A stretch of 64,000 bases of DNA from Eublepharis macularius (GCF_028583425.1 NC_072791.1:197942311-198006310); one strand, 5' to 3'. Shown: positions 1 through 11,320, counted from the stretch's first letter. Numbers and translations are program-made. The notes: generated by a model from the sequence alone, not told the origin.

Positions 1-81
1 CCCCCCCCTTTCAAACAGTTAGCAACCCAACTTCCACCATTCGGTCCTGCCCCTTTCATCAGCAGCCCTGGATTCACTCAC

Positions 82-151
82 GCGTGGACTCTCGGCTTTG
101 CCCTCTGCGCCTCCCAAACTGTACCGCGGGACGACGAGCAGCCGCTGCCAT
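82..151 (-). CDS. CFAP210: Candidate first coding exon of CFAP210 (CCDC173), partial
   Basis: On the minus strand an ATG at 151-149 opens a 70-nt frame rich in Ala and Arg (starts MAAAARRPAVQF) and ends at a strong splice donor, GTGAGT, at 81-76. In vertebrates CFAP210, a ciliary microtubule inner protein gene, lies head-to-head with PHOSPHO2, so an outward-facing first exon is expected here. The X-box about 70 bp upstream of the ATG fits a ciliary gene. The rest of the gene would lie left of the window. The assignment rests on synteny, the donor and the X-box; I cannot confirm the peptide by alignment. It could instead be a chance frame in GC-rich DNA. Confidence 0.42.
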
Positions 152-199
152 GTCCAGGGCAGGCCAGAGGCAGAGCCTCCGGCCTCCTACTGCGCTCTA

Positions 200-690
200 G
201 GCAACGCATAGCATAGGGTGGTTGCCAGGCAACGCCAGGCGAAGCACGGAGGGCGGGAGCGTGTGGGGGGAGGGGGGAGCGAGTCACGCGACGCTCTGAG
301 GCCGGGACGGCGCGAGAGAGGCTTTGGGAACTCACCACGTGACCAGCCGGCTTGGCGGAGAGGAGGAAGAGGCAGTTGGCAGGTCAGTCCCTCCGACCGC
401 GCGAAACCCAATCTTCTACCCTTTCCCTCCCTTCCGCGGGATCCTAAGCTCCACCTGCTTCCCCCCCGCCGACCCCTCATTCTCCCCCGTCTGCGTTTGT
501 TGAGTCGAGCCGAGCGCGAGGCCTACGCCGAGAAGTAGCCCCTCCCCTCGACGGCCCGCTCGCGCTCAGGCTTTGGCCTGCCTGCCGCGTCCCGCGGTGT
601 AGCCGGCGGAGGCGCGTGCGCCTTGTGAGGACAGGTCCTCGGTCTCACCGTGGCGCTGTGGAGAGCCGCGGCTTGTCCGTTCATTGCCCT
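200..690. promoter_or_regulatory. CpG island, probable bidirectional promoter of PHOSPHO2 and CFAP210
   Basis: A CpG-dense, GC-rich block with G-rich Sp1-like runs, an RFX X-box at 221-233 and a CACGTG E-box at 336-341. A possible 5' UTR donor for PHOSPHO2 is the AG|GTCAGT at 381-388, but I cannot fix the transcription start or the exon. The long open frames here on both strands look like by-products of high GC, not genes. Confidence 0.75.
221..233. promoter_or_regulatory. RFX X-box (GTTGCCAGGCAAC)
   Basis: Two perfect inverted half-sites, GTTGCC and GGCAAC, are separated by one base, matching the RFX-family consensus GTNRCC-N(0-3)-RGYAAC. A further half-site, AGGCAAC, lies at 199-205. RFX factors with FOXJ1 drive motile-cilium genes, so the site is best explained as a control element for the leftward ciliary gene CFAP210. 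Confidence 0.8.
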
Positions 691-732
691 TCAGTGTGGC
701 TTATATTTCACGACGCTCTTACCTGACAAAGG

Positions 733-985
733 TTTTAGGTGGGTAGCCGTGTTGCCGCTGGACTCAGAGCCTGCAGTAGAACAGCAGGCTTTTAGTCCAG
801 CGGCACTTTAGAGACAAGAAGATTTTCAGGGTATGAGCTGTCCAGAGTGGAAGTTCCCTTTATCAGCCAAAGCTTCCTTCTTCACGTTTCTGAAAAAGGG
901 AGCTTTGACTCTAGAAAGCTCATATCCTGAAAATCTGCCTGGTCGCTAGGGTGTCGCTGGACCCAAACCCTGCTGTTTCTGTAGT
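733..985. repeat. Fold-back repeat, family A, copy 1
   Basis: Two diverged arms face each other. The left arm has a TCCAGCGGCACTTTAGAGAC-type stretch, then AAGATTTTCAGGGTATGAGC. The right arm has GAAAGCTCATATCCTGAAAA, then GGTGTCGCTGGAC. This is a non-autonomous palindromic element just downstream of the CpG island. Confidence 0.75.
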
Positions 986-1084
986 TTGGGTAATTGGAGC
1001 AGTAATAGGTTTGGTAGCTTCAGTATATTGTGGAGAAACTGAACCAAGTCTGTTGTAGATAAAGATGGGTAGTAGTGTTAGTCC

Positions 1085-1243
1085 GTCTGCAGCAGTAGGA
1101 AAAAGCAAGAGTCCGGTAGCACCTATAAGACTTAACAAAATCTGTGGTAGGGTAGGAGCTTTCGTGAGTCACAGCTCACTGTGACTCACGAAAGCTCATA
1201 CGCTACCACAAGTTTTGTTAGTCTTACAGGTACTACAAGTCTG
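1085..1243. repeat. Fold-back repeat, family A, copy 2
   Basis: Arms read AGTCCGGTAGCACCTATAAG on the left and CTTACAGGTACTACAAGTC on the right. The centre, 1156-1197, is a perfect 19-bp stem with a 4-nt CTCA loop. Confidence 0.8.
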
Positions 1244-1412
1244 CCATGAAAGCTTGCTAGATCACCTTGGGTCTTAGTCTAACCTCTTTTGTGGAGTTGT
1301 TGTGAGGATAAAATTGAAAAGAGAATGACGTAAACCATCTTAGGTCTCTATTGGGGAAAAAGTGAGGTATAAATGAAGTAAATGAATAACTAATAAAGCT
1401 GTAGGATTTGGG

Positions 1413-1565
1413 TCTGGCAGCATCTTAAAGACCAACAAGATTTTCAGGTAAGCCTTTGAGAATCAGAGCTCTCTTCTGATCTGAAGAAGGGAGACATGAC
1501 TCTTGAAAGCTTATACTCTGAAAATCTGTTGGTCTTTAAGGTGCCACTGGACTCAAATCGTTCTT
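1413..1565. repeat. Fold-back repeat, family A, copy 3
   Basis: The left arm (CATCTTAAAGACCAACAAGA, then TTTTCAGG) is mirrored by the right arm (CTGAAAATCTGTTGGTCTTT, then AAGGTGCCACTGGACTC). The centre carries the family's CTTCTGATCTGAAGAAG segment. Confidence 0.78.
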
Positions 1566-1799
1566 ATCTGACAAAGTGATCTTTGGTTATGAAAGTGTAA
1601 ACCCTGGGAAATGTTCCTTCCCTTGCAGAGGTGTTTTTGTTAACACCTGTCTCACATGTGAAATAGAGGTGATATAGCTATGTAATTGTGTTTATCGTGC
1701 ATTATAAATGTCCTTACTACTAAAAAAAGGTTCTGACATAATGTACACTAAAAATTCTAGTATATATCTACCTGTTGATAATTACATCCTTCCTTCAAG

Positions 1800-1945
1800 A
1801 AGCTCAGGCTGACATTTATCCTCATAACAGCCCTTTGAGATAGGCGAGTCTGAGGGAGTGACTGGCCCACGGTCAAGCAGTGAGCTTCCATAACCAGATG
1901 GGAATTTGAACCCTAGTCCTGCTCCACCACACCACTCATATGCCT
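1800..1945 (-). repeat. tRNA-derived MIR-like SINE fragment
   Basis: Read on the minus strand this is a diverged tRNA-headed SINE. The plus strand shows the usual features in reverse: CCTCATAACAGCCCTTTGAG, a conserved CCCACGGTCAAGCAGTGAGC segment, then TTTGAACCCTAGTCCTGCTC as the remains of the tRNA B box. Diverged. Confidence 0.65.
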
Positions 1946-2946
1946 CCAAGGTTGACAAAAATGTTTGTATGTGGTTAGCTGTGCTAGGTGCTTCTTCACA
2001 AGCTGATCAACTGATTAAATATGTGCTCTGACCTGTTCTTTTCAGGCTGCTTTACAGGGTCTTCGCTCTCCTTTCTTCAGAGAAAGGTTCTTGGTTGGAA
2101 ACACTGGAAGGTGGGTAACACATCAAGTTGTTTATGCCTTTCCCACCCATATAGTGCAAAATATAGTTTCTTAAGCACCCTGTGGTGGATGGGTGTGTGT
2201 GGATGGGTGTGGATACAGAAGCACCTGCACCTACGACCAGTAGGCAGCTTTTGCCAGGTTGGGTTGTCCTCCCTCTTCTTTCCCCTCAAGGCAAGATCAT
2301 TTGTGTTCTGGTGCTGAGTGCATGCCAGACTGCCTGGTGCCTGGGAAAGACAGAGCTGCCACATGAGTGTGTGCTTTAAATCAATCCCAGTTGGGCAGCT
2401 TTATTCCATATGCATAATGACAAATGCATAAATGGCATTTGTCACAGTGGTTGAAGATTATTTGGGAAGCAAGGATGTCCATTCTGACAAAAAGGTCACA
2501 GGATATTCCCTCCATCTGCATGGCCTGTGTTTGAAGGAGACAAAAGCAAGTCAGGGTTCAGGATTGTTAGTCTGTTACATCTGAAACTCTTTCGCCACCT
2601 TAATCTGGGGGCACTTTAATGACCCCACAGATTTATTACAGCAGAAAGTTTTTTTGACAATAAATTCAGCTGTAGTCCACAAAAACTAAACTAACTCTTT
2701 TTGTCTGTGTGCCATGAAACTTGTGTGTGCGAGAGAGAAAAGCTACAGACATTCCCTTTACTTTGTGATCACTTCAAAGAACTATTTTTCTTTTCTAAGT
2801 GCAGCCACAGGAGCTGCTTTATGAAGAGGAGGAAAGATATGGGACAGAGAAGGCTCCTTAGCTCTTGTGTTATCCCACTGAAAAATACCATCCTCAAGTT
2901 GCTTGGTGATGGGGGCGGGGGGAAGCATCAAAATGGCTTGGAGTCT
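1946..2946. other. PHOSPHO2 upstream intron, nothing recognised
   Basis: About 1 kb of ordinary intronic sequence. The open frames here are short and lack domain-like composition. A small imperfect hairpin around 2420-2445 (GACAAATGC ... GCATTTGTC) is the only structure I see. Confidence 0.5.
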
Positions 2947-3232
2947 GTTTCCACCACATCATCATAATAATAACAACAAAAACAACATTCGATTTATATA
3001 CTGCCCTTCAGGACAACTTAATGCCCACTCAGAGCGGTTTACAAAGTATGTTGCTATTATCCCAACAACAAACACCCTGTGAGGTTGGGTGAGGCTGAGA
3101 GAGCTCCTAGAAGCTGTGACTGACCCAAGCTCACCCAGCTGGCTTCAAGTGGAGGAGTGGGGAATCAAACCCGGATTTCCAGATTAGAGTCCCGTGCTCT
3201 TAACCACTACACCAAACTGGCTGGCTGTTCTC
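2947..3232 (-). repeat. tRNA-derived MIR-like (CORE) SINE, near full length
   Basis: On the minus strand it begins with a tRNA-like head (GTGTAGTGGTTAAGAGCACG, then GGGTTTGATTCCCCACTCC as B box). It continues through a CORE-like middle and ends in an A/T-rich tail with TATATAAATCGAATG and a run of GTT triplets. Families of this pattern are abundant in squamates. Confidence 0.8.
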
Positions 3233-5623
3233 CCTCTCTAGGAAGCAACCCCAGCAGCTACATTTGGACAACAAATGATGTCTTACAATTATAACTGAAC
3301 TAACCATGTAGTTCCATTGTGAATAAGTAACTCTTGCTCCAGTGTTGTTGTATATCCATAGGAATATAGTGCATAGAGTAAGGCTTTATAACTTTTGTAT
3401 GAGAATAAACAGCCAGGATCAAAGTATATTTACTGAAAAATAAATCCTACTGATTTCAATAGAATTAACTTCTTGGAAAATGGACCTAGAATTATATCCA
3501 AAAACTTTATGAGCAAACCTGAATATTATCAAAGTTCTGTTTTCCCATGGCAAGTCAGTGCCTAAATTCCAGTAATTATGTCCTTATGCTGTGTTACTTT
3601 GTCTAAACAGGGAAGTAACTTGGACTCCCCCTTTTAGCAGCAGCACTCCAAAGTGTACTCATCTCTCTTCATGTGCAGCTATTATCAAGTGCCCAGGACA
3701 AAACTGAATCACATTCCCTATTTTATATGTGATACTCTCCAATGCATCCAGATTTGAAACTTCTGAGCATCAGCTAGTGAGTATCATTGTGTTGTTTTGG
3801 TGTTCTGTCTTTTTCTCTTTTTTTATGTGTGCAGCTATTACATTGGAAAGATCAGCTTTGAAACAATGGTCAGTTTTTCTTTGCTTTTATTTTTGGTCTG
3901 ACAGAAAGCTATTTTGGACATTACACTGCATGCTGAAATAAATGTGTGTATTCTCGTTGTGTCCGAAATGTTTGTGGGTCTATGCCAAAGTGTAGTTTGT
4001 GCAGTAGAGTGGCCTCACACTTGTTCAGTTATATAGCAGCCCTTTTCACATGTTACAGCGAATAAACACACACATTCTGCCTGTACATGCATACATCTGT
4101 TTGTAAGAAAGAGCTAATGTGCATTTCAAAAATGAAACTGGGGGCCGGTACCTGTCTAAATGTGAGATTCGTATTACACGTTCAGCTGTACATGCATTGA
4201 CTGTAATATTACTCAGTGCATATACAAAGAAAAATCAAATGTACACTGTACACAGATTGTTTGTGTGTTCACTGTAATTTGTGAATAGGGGTATTACATT
4301 ATAGCATGTCTTGCTTTTTAAGCCACAAGATACCATTCTTCAAAAATAAAAGTAGACCAGTGCTCAAGCTTGAGTGGGAGGCATGATCCTTAACACCATC
4401 CACGCTATAGGGTGTGATGGTTAGTGAATAACTAAGACTATCCTGCACATTCACAAGTGTGTTCTCTAAGCATCCTTTATGCTCAGAACAAAATACAGCA
4501 CGTAATATGTAAAATTTGCCTTGGTTTTGAAGCCAGTTCCAGAAATGAACACTGATGAACTAAATCTCAGTTAAAGTTAATGTTTTTGTTTGAGAAAGTG
4601 ACCACACAAACCTGTTGGTTTATTTAGGAATTTCGATACTGCTTTTCTCCCTACTGAGAATTTTAAAAAAAACAGAACAATATAATTAAAATAAAAAGAT
4701 TATTTAGGTGATGTCCCCTGGCAAAGATAGACATGCTGAAATCAGCTCTTCTCAGTCTTACACAAGCAGTGCTTGACTCACATAAAAGTGAAGGGGTTGA
4801 TTTCAGGCCTTTCTTCCTTTCTTCATGCCATGTGGCTTGTGGGTTTTGGAGGGTTATCCAACCCCCAATAGTGCCCTTCAAAAGCCACAAGGGGTTGCCT
4901 GGGAAAAGGGACGTGGGAAAAATTCCTTCTGCAAACTCACTCTATGTGTATGGAAGCACTGAATCCAGCCTCACGTCCTGCTTCACCACTGTCACTGCTT
5001 ATGAACATATTATATGCCATTATTGTAAATGTAAAGGAAGGCCCAAGATATTCTTTTCCCATTACAAGAATAACATACCGCCATCCGTAAGGGGGCAAGC
5101 AGGGTATGGATGGTGAACTACCTTATCAAACGGAGCACATGATTTAAAAATAATTATTAAAATATTGATATTGTGCATCTTGACTTGTAATCTCCATGGT
5201 AGTTCACAAAGAACCAAGGGACGACAGTACGAATTAAAACAAGTCAACTATGGCTAATTAAATAAAACAACCAATCAGAGACCGAACAGTATCTGAAACA
5301 CTGATGCAGAAGAGGCCTTGATTAACCTAAAACAAAATCAGAGAGGTGGTGAGGCAAACTATCCTAGGACGGGTATTCTAGTCTTTGACCATTTTATAGA
5401 GAAGGTCCTTTTTTTAGGTAACCATGAACCTTGACAGGGCATGTCTGCTAGATTTGTAAACTTATGAAATACTGCCCGTTTCAATATTTTGTGGTTCCTC
5501 TGTACTTTCAAAAGCATGGCAATTAAGGCAAAGCTTATTCTGCTGGTTTTCTTTCCGAGATCATGGTCAGATATAATGGTTTACATGGGCCACTTCAGCA
5601 AAACAGTTTTATCTCATTTCCAG
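3233..5623. other. PHOSPHO2 intron, no gene recognised
   Basis: AT-rich unique-looking sequence up to the splice acceptor at 5622-5623. The frames at 3729-3941, 4663-4890 and 4733-5116 show no domain, signal or family resemblance, and I treat them as chance. I cannot place the non-coding 5' exon(s) here. Confidence 0.45.
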
Positions 5624-5644
5624 GCTAACATTTATCTGACAACA

Positions 5645-6367
5645 ATGAAGTTTCTGCTGGTTTTTGATTTTGACCATACAATTGTAGATGAAAACAGTGA
5701 TACCTGGATTGTGAAATGTGCACCTGCCGCAAAGCTGCCTGATGAAATAAGGAACTCCTATCAGAAAGGACGTTGGACTGAATATATGGGCAGAGTTTTC
5801 AGATTCCTGGGGGACAACGGAATAAGGGAAGAGGAAATGAAAAGAACCATGACAGCAATACCTTTCACGGAAGGAATGAAAGATCTGCTAGATTTTATTG
5901 GCAAACACAAAGACTCTTTTGATTGCATAATTATATCAGATTCGAATGCAGTATTTATTGATTGGATTTTAAAAGCTGCTAATGTCGGTCAGGTATTTAA
6001 TGAAGTATTTACAAATCCTGCAAGTTTTGATGGATGTGGCTATCTTACTGTGGAGAATTTTCATATTCACAGTTGTGCCAGGTGCCCCGTAAACCTCTGC
6101 AAGAGGAAAGTCTTAGAAGAATTCTTAGAAAACCATTTGAAGCAGAGGATTAAATACTCTCAAGTTTTATACATAGGTGATGGTGGAAATGATCTATGCC
6201 CAGTAATGTGCTTAAAAAAGGATGATGTTGTTATGCCAAGGCATGGATATATGTTACAGAAAATGGTTTCTCAGTTGTCTCAGGATCTCGTTCCTTTGGA
6301 AGCATCAATTGTCACTTGGTCATCCGGTATTGAGATACTGGCCTATTTAGAATTGCTTATAAAATGA
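5645..6367 (+). CDS. PHOSPHO2: Phosphatase PHOSPHO2 (HAD family)
   Basis: This 240-residue protein is very close in length and sequence to human PHOSPHO2 (241 aa), a cytosolic Mg-dependent haloacid dehalogenase phosphatase related to PHOSPHO1 and reported to act on pyridoxal 5'-phosphate. HAD motif I is DFDHT, with nucleophile Asp8 and acid/base Asp10. Motif II is the IIISDS strand at 95-100. Motif IV is GDGGND at 178-183, which binds Mg. The Cys-rich HSCARCPVNLC segment (152-162) is characteristic of the PHOSPHO family. The whole frame is in one exon. The frame is open upstream to 5489, but a splice acceptor (TTTCCAG, AG at 5622-5623) lies 21 nt before the family-typical MKFLLVFDFD start, so 5645 is chosen. 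Human transcripts can read through from PHOSPHO2 into KLHL23; the same gene order here would allow that. All key residues are present. Confidence 0.96.
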   Translation: MKFLLVFDFDHTIVDENSDTWIVKCAPAAKLPDEIRNSYQKGRWTEYMGRVFRFLGDNGIREEEMKRTMTAIPFTEGMKDLLDFIGKHKDSFDCIIISDSNAVFIDWILKAANVGQVFNEVFTNPASFDGCGYLTVENFHIHSCARCPVNLCKRKVLEEFLENHLKQRIKYSQVLYIGDGGNDLCPVMCLKKDDVVMPRHGYMLQKMVSQLSQDLVPLEASIVTWSSGIEILAYLELLIK

Positions 6368-6394
6368 TAGATCTAATTAATACCAATGAATAAT

Positions 6395-6400
6395 AATAAA
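6395..6400 (+). terminator. Candidate proximal poly(A) signal of PHOSPHO2
   Basis: AATAAA lies 28 nt after the PHOSPHO2 stop and is followed by GT-rich sequence (TTGGTGCTGGT). Another AATAAA at about 7165 could serve a longer 3' UTR. Confidence 0.35.
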
Positions 6401-7404
6401 TTGGTGCTGGTATCTCAGTCTTCTCATGATACAGCCATTTCTTCACGACCGTTAGAAAAGAACATTTTATGATGCCATTTTGATTCATTGTCTTCCTTTG
6501 TGCAGTCAGTGTTGTGTTGGGGGAGAGGATGGGAAGGATATATGCCTCAGCAAAAGGGGAGGAGTGCATAATCAAGTGAAACAGATTCCAGAGTCATTGC
6601 TGAATATAGTTGCCATGTATCATCCCAGAGAAAGCATCAATAGAGTCTGTTTTTGTAATGTATGCAAGTTGTTTCCCTCTTAGTTGTTTCGAGGACAAGG
6701 AAGTATGACTGCTGGCCAGTTATTTTCCAGAAGAATAGTCAGAGCAGTATTCATAATGCTAGACGTTATCTAAGGAAGCATACGCTTCTGATGGAGGATA
6801 GAAATGTGGAAAGAGCTAAAACCAAGGTTGCCCCATGATAACCTAAATGCTACTTTTGACTGTAGTTTCTGCCTGTATAGTTTAATTGTGCCAAGTTGAT
6901 TTATTTATTACTGTCAGCTCCTTCTTCCCAATCGAAGTCCCTTTATATCTCAACTGCTACTTATAAGAGACTTAGTCCTCCCCCATTATATGTGAGTGGC
7001 AAATAATTTCTGTAGATCCAAGGGGCAGCTGCTTCCAATTTCACAAAACTAGTTTAAAATTGGAACTAATTTTGTAACAAAGCCAGATTTCTCAAACATC
7101 TCAGCATAACGTGGCAGCCACCCTTCCTCCTCCTATGTAAGAAGTACACTGTAGCACATCATTTAATAAATAGCCTGTATAATTCAGTTCTGTCACATGT
7201 GACACAAAGAGATAAGATGATATAGAACATAAGCAGCATCTGCAAAGAATAAGCATGGACAACACTGAAGGTTGTTATAATCTCACGTTTGCTTGTTTTA
7301 TACTGTGTTTGTTTTATCTGCAAATGTACTGTTAGGAAATCAAAATGAATGATGCAGTGAGAGGAGATGTATTCTTTGTTAGCAGCTGGTAGAACTGTTG
7401 ACTC
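6401..7404. other. Downstream of PHOSPHO2, probable 3' UTR or intergenic DNA
   Basis: AT-rich sequence with no recognisable coding or repeat content apart from scattered AATAAA and ATTTA motifs, consistent with a 3' UTR. Confidence 0.4.
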
Positions 7405-8135
7405 TTTCTGTATATTTATTTATTTATTAAAATATTTATACCCTGCCTTTCTAATTGGTTCAAAAGGGATTACGATCATAGTTTAAAAAACATTACCTGT
7501 TAAAACCAAAATAAAATAACCTCCCAGTCTCCCTCCTGCCCTGTTACAGGTTGCCTGCCATGCACACATCCCTCAGAAGCCTAGGCAAACAAGCAAGACA
7601 TGCAGTGCTTCCTGAAGATCTTCAAGGAGCCCCCCCCCCTCCTTTCAGGGAGCCCATTCTACAGAGCAGGAGCCGCAATAGAGAAGGCACAGGCTCTAGT
7701 TGATGCCAAGCAGGCCACCCTATCTGACCATAGTTGGCACACAGGGACATGTGGCAGGAGACAGTCCTTCAAACATTTTGGTCCCAGGTTGTGAAGGGCT
7801 TAAAAAGTCATAACCAGCAGCTTGAATTGAATTCAGGAACAAATTGGAAGCCAGTGTCACTGTTTCAAAATTAGCAACATACGTTCCCAGTGGCTAGCCC
7901 CTGGCAGTGGTCAGATTACCTTATTCTGGACAAGTTGTAGTTTTCAGGTTGTCTTCAGGGGCAGCCCTGCACAGAGTGCATTGCAGTAATCCAGCCATGA
8001 ATTTCCAGAAGCCTGGATTTTAGCATTGCCAGATTTGCAGGGTCTAGGTAATAAGTGTGGGCAGACCAGGTGCAGCTGATAGAATGCACCCGTGGCCACC
8101 ATGCTAACCTGCTTTTCAAAGAGCAAGTCAGGGTA
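7405..8135 (-). repeat. Long interspersed repeat, LINE 3'-end type
   Basis: The plus strand opens with TTTATTTATTTATTAAAATA followed by ATTTATACCCTGCCTTT, the mirror of the ...GGGTATAAATATTTTAATAAATAAA tail common at LINE 3' ends. The body contains the repeated vertebrate phrases GAAGGGCTTAAAAAGTCATA, CCAGCAGCTTGAATTGAATT and GCATTGCAGTAATCCAGCC. A related fragment lies at 60740-60850. I cannot name the family. Confidence 0.6.
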
Positions 8136-9992
8136 TGTATGCATGTTACTTGGAAGCAAGTTCTACTAAGTTCAGTAGGATTTTCTCCCAAGTAAATGTG
8201 TCTAGAATTGCAAGCTTAGAAGTCAGAATTTTGATAAAACGACAGTCCTGTACATTAAACAGTGTTAGAATGAAGAAAATTTTACTACCACAGACCCAAT
8301 TCTACTGCAATCTTCTGTGTTTTTGAGACATCAGTTTTGTGCATATTCATCTGCGAAGATATTGTTCATGAGCATGTAATCCATTTTCCCATAGCATCTC
8401 ATTAACGTTAGGGTGGTGGTGTCTGAAATGGAGGCTTTAAAATATGAGATATTTATGAATAGTATTGTATTGACCTTTTTACTCTATTGTGAATTGTGAT
8501 TGTGTTGAAATGTTTTGCTGAATAGATGACTATATTTAGGTAATGCGTACTGGCGTCAACTTTTTAAGTTTTTGAAAACATATATAATGTTTGAAAATGG
8601 GGGTAAGGAAGGGCAAGGGGCAAACACTTATAATTCCTAGCTGGTTTCCAGATCCCTTAATTTCATGGCAATCTGCTGTTTGAAGAGTTTATTTGAGACT
8701 AAAGTACAAGCAACAAATTTATAGTTTACTTATAGTTCAGTCGTTATTTTGTTGAATACAAATGTGCCTACTGCAACTGTACACTGTTTAAGATAACAAA
8801 GATATAATTTTAATTTATCATGTCTGTAGTTTTATATTTAAATATCCATGTTTATATAAAATATTTAAATATTTTATTAAATAATTATGTTTTAATTGAA
8901 TTTAGTAGAGTCGTAAATATAACTGCAGTATACAATTATCAGAAATAACAAACGCGTGTGTAAACAGTTCTGACACAATGGGAGAGCAGGTTACAAAAAT
9001 ACTCTTGGTGTATTTATTGCTTGTGAAAGAATGAAACAACTGTGGGGCATGTGCAAAAACAGTTCCATACCCATTCCCCCTGTAAAGTAAGGCTGTCTTC
9101 TTGGCTAGCACAGCACTGAAAATAGAAAAAAATATTTGGTAGAAAAATGAGATCTTTAATGTATACCAATAATTGATAGATTCCTAACCGTTCAGTCTGA
9201 AGCAGAGTTAATACCCTCCCAAGCCCAGTTGTTTGTCTTACTCTATTTATGATTGCACTGCTTGGGGGTCAGACAACTGGAGATTTATATCAGACCATAA
9301 ATCTTTCTAAAGTTTTTAACAATTTCCTAAAAGCCATAAAATGGTTGGCATAGTAAGAACTCACTATCAGGGATTAAGCTCCAACCCTGAAGTTCCACTA
9401 CTAGGAATGGCTTTTCTTCAATCTCTTTTCAGTATGTGTTTCAGGACTTCAGTCTTCAGAATTCCCTGCTCATGGAACTCTTTTTGCTGTGTTAGAAGAC
9501 TTTGACAAACCTGCTTCTCTTGTAACATATATTTAGGGCAAGTGTCCTAAGGTGCAACTGAGGAACAAGCTTTATCATCTTTCTTCTACATTTTAACTAG
9601 GATTCCTATGGTCCACTATTGTGTTTTATACTTGCAAATCAAGCATGCCTACTCAGATCTAATTAACAGGTAAAGCAGATGTGATCTGTGCTTAATTATC
9701 CTAAGTATGCATACTTAAAGTAAGTGCCCAGTAGATCAAGTATGCCTAGCAAAGTTTTCCTTGTGAGCAGCCAACAACCTGCGTGTGCTATGTGAGGTGA
9801 GCTACTAAAAAGTGGTCTGTGGGCCACTAGAGTGCCACAGTCTGTCTTCTGCCCACTACTACATTAAGAGGTATTTATTCCTAAGGGAAATACTGGAAAC
9901 GATTACATTCTTACGATGCAGGACGGGACAGCGTTTAGCCCTGAAAAGAGGGGAATAGGTGGCCTCTTCCTGTCTACCTCTCTACAACTCTG
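8136..9992. other. Intergenic DNA between PHOSPHO2 and KLHL23
   Basis: AT-rich sequence. A short common squamate repeat lies at about 8145-8215 (AAGCAAGTTCTACTAAGTTC, then TCTCCCAAGTAAATG). I see no gene. Confidence 0.45.
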
Positions 9993-10085
9993 CCATTGTC
10001 GCCCTAAGCAGAGCTACACCCTTCTAAGCCCACTGACATCCGTAGACTTTGAATGGTGCAGCTCTGCTTAGGATGGCATTGTGTC
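9993..10085. repeat. Short fold-back repeat, family B, copy 1
   Basis: The arms CCTAAGCAGAGCTACACCCT and GGTGCAGCTCTGCTTAGGAT are inverted around a CCCACTGACATCCG centre. This is the small palindromic family seen again near 22.5, 24.5, 59.9 and 60.4 kb. Confidence 0.7.
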
Positions 10086-10469
10086 TCTGGGACGCAGAAA
10101 ATGAATTTCAGCATAGACATCCAGGCAACCTTGAATCCTGGCATCTCACAGGGGTGAAACAATCTCCCTTACAGATGAATCCCTCATAAGCATCAGGGTT
10201 TGATATGTCCCTATTTCCCCATCATTGGGGGGAGATGAAATAGCTTCTGTACTTTGCTGGTGAGCACCCTACACAGCGCTCTCTCTCTCTCTCACCCACC
10301 CCAGCTAGTCAGTTTGAGGCAGAAGCTATTCAAGGCGCTGCTCCTTTGCTTTGCCTGGGCTTCGTTATGGAGGGACGGGAGGCTGAACTATCAGTCGCTG
10401 CCCATTACCTTGTTGGGAGAAGAAGGACACCAGTAGGGGGGTGGGGAGGGAGCCAGCTGAGACACCAAA

Positions 10470-11320
10470 ATAGGCGGTGCCGCGTAGCCCGGTCCCATCT
10501 GCTCTTCCAGCTGGCGGGCAGCGAGAGAAGAGAAGCGGCGCCTCTTCCAAAGATGGTCAAAGGGACTGCCAGGAGCCAGAGGGGACGCAAAAGCCCCCCT
10601 CGGCTCCCTTGCCCCAGAAAACAGCCAAGCACTCCAGGTGCCCCCCCCCCGGCTCTTCTTCGCCCCTCTTTCCTCCCTTCCTTTCGCTGAGCAAACGAGC
10701 TCGCTTGTCGCCCAGCAGCGGCGGCCAAACAACGCCGGGGAGGCGCGCAGCGACAGCGGCAGCCGAGTTGGGCAAAGTTGGCCACCTGCTGCAAGGCCGC
10801 GCCACACCGGCTTGCTTGACCCTCGACGGGTCGTTGGCGGGGCAGGCGCGGCCGGCCGGGAGCGAGGAGCCGCTCGAGGGAGGCAGGAAGGGCGCAGCTC
10901 CGTTTCCTTGCCCTTATTTATTAACTGCCCAGGGTGGGAGGCGGGAGAGCTCATTTGGTGACCTGACAGGCTCCACATGGGACAGCGAGACACGCGCTCC
11001 CACAATGCCCCACGACGACCAATCCTAGCCGGTCGCGATATCGGTGGGTCGGGGGCTTTCCTCGCAATTGCCCTTGAGTGCCAGCCGGGATCCTCCTGCC
11101 TGCCTGCCTTTGTTGTCGGTTCGCAAAGCCTGGCCCGCCTTCCCGCCGCGGCCAGGCGCGCGCGGCTGCGCCTACCCGGCGGGTGATTTGGAGAGCAGGT
11201 GGGTCTCGAACAGCCTGGGAGCGCGGGACGAGGGGCCGGTCAGGTGAGGGGTTGTGGCCACCGGGCACAGTCGCCTTATCCGCGCAGATTTGGGGTGTCA
11301 CTCTTTGTTTGGCCGTGGTG
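10470..11320 (+). promoter_or_regulatory. CpG island, probable KLHL23 promoter and 5' UTR exon
   Basis: A strongly CpG-rich block about 3.1 kb before the KLHL23 start codon. A CCAAT box lies at 11019-11023. Good splice donors follow at 11199 (GCAG|GTGGGT) and 11244 (TCAG|GTGAGG); either could close a non-coding first exon that joins the acceptor at 14437-14438. The many overlapping GC-rich frames here are not convincing genes. Confidence 0.75.

Noticed and set aside
78-538. Long overlapping open frames on both strands at the first CpG island
   Set aside because: High GC removes stop codons by chance. Apart from the short candidate CFAP210 exon none shows splice signals, domain wording or conserved composition.
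5489-5644. Longer N-terminus for PHOSPHO2 starting at 5489
   Set aside because: A splice acceptor lies within this stretch and the family-typical protein starts at 5645; the upstream part is intronic.
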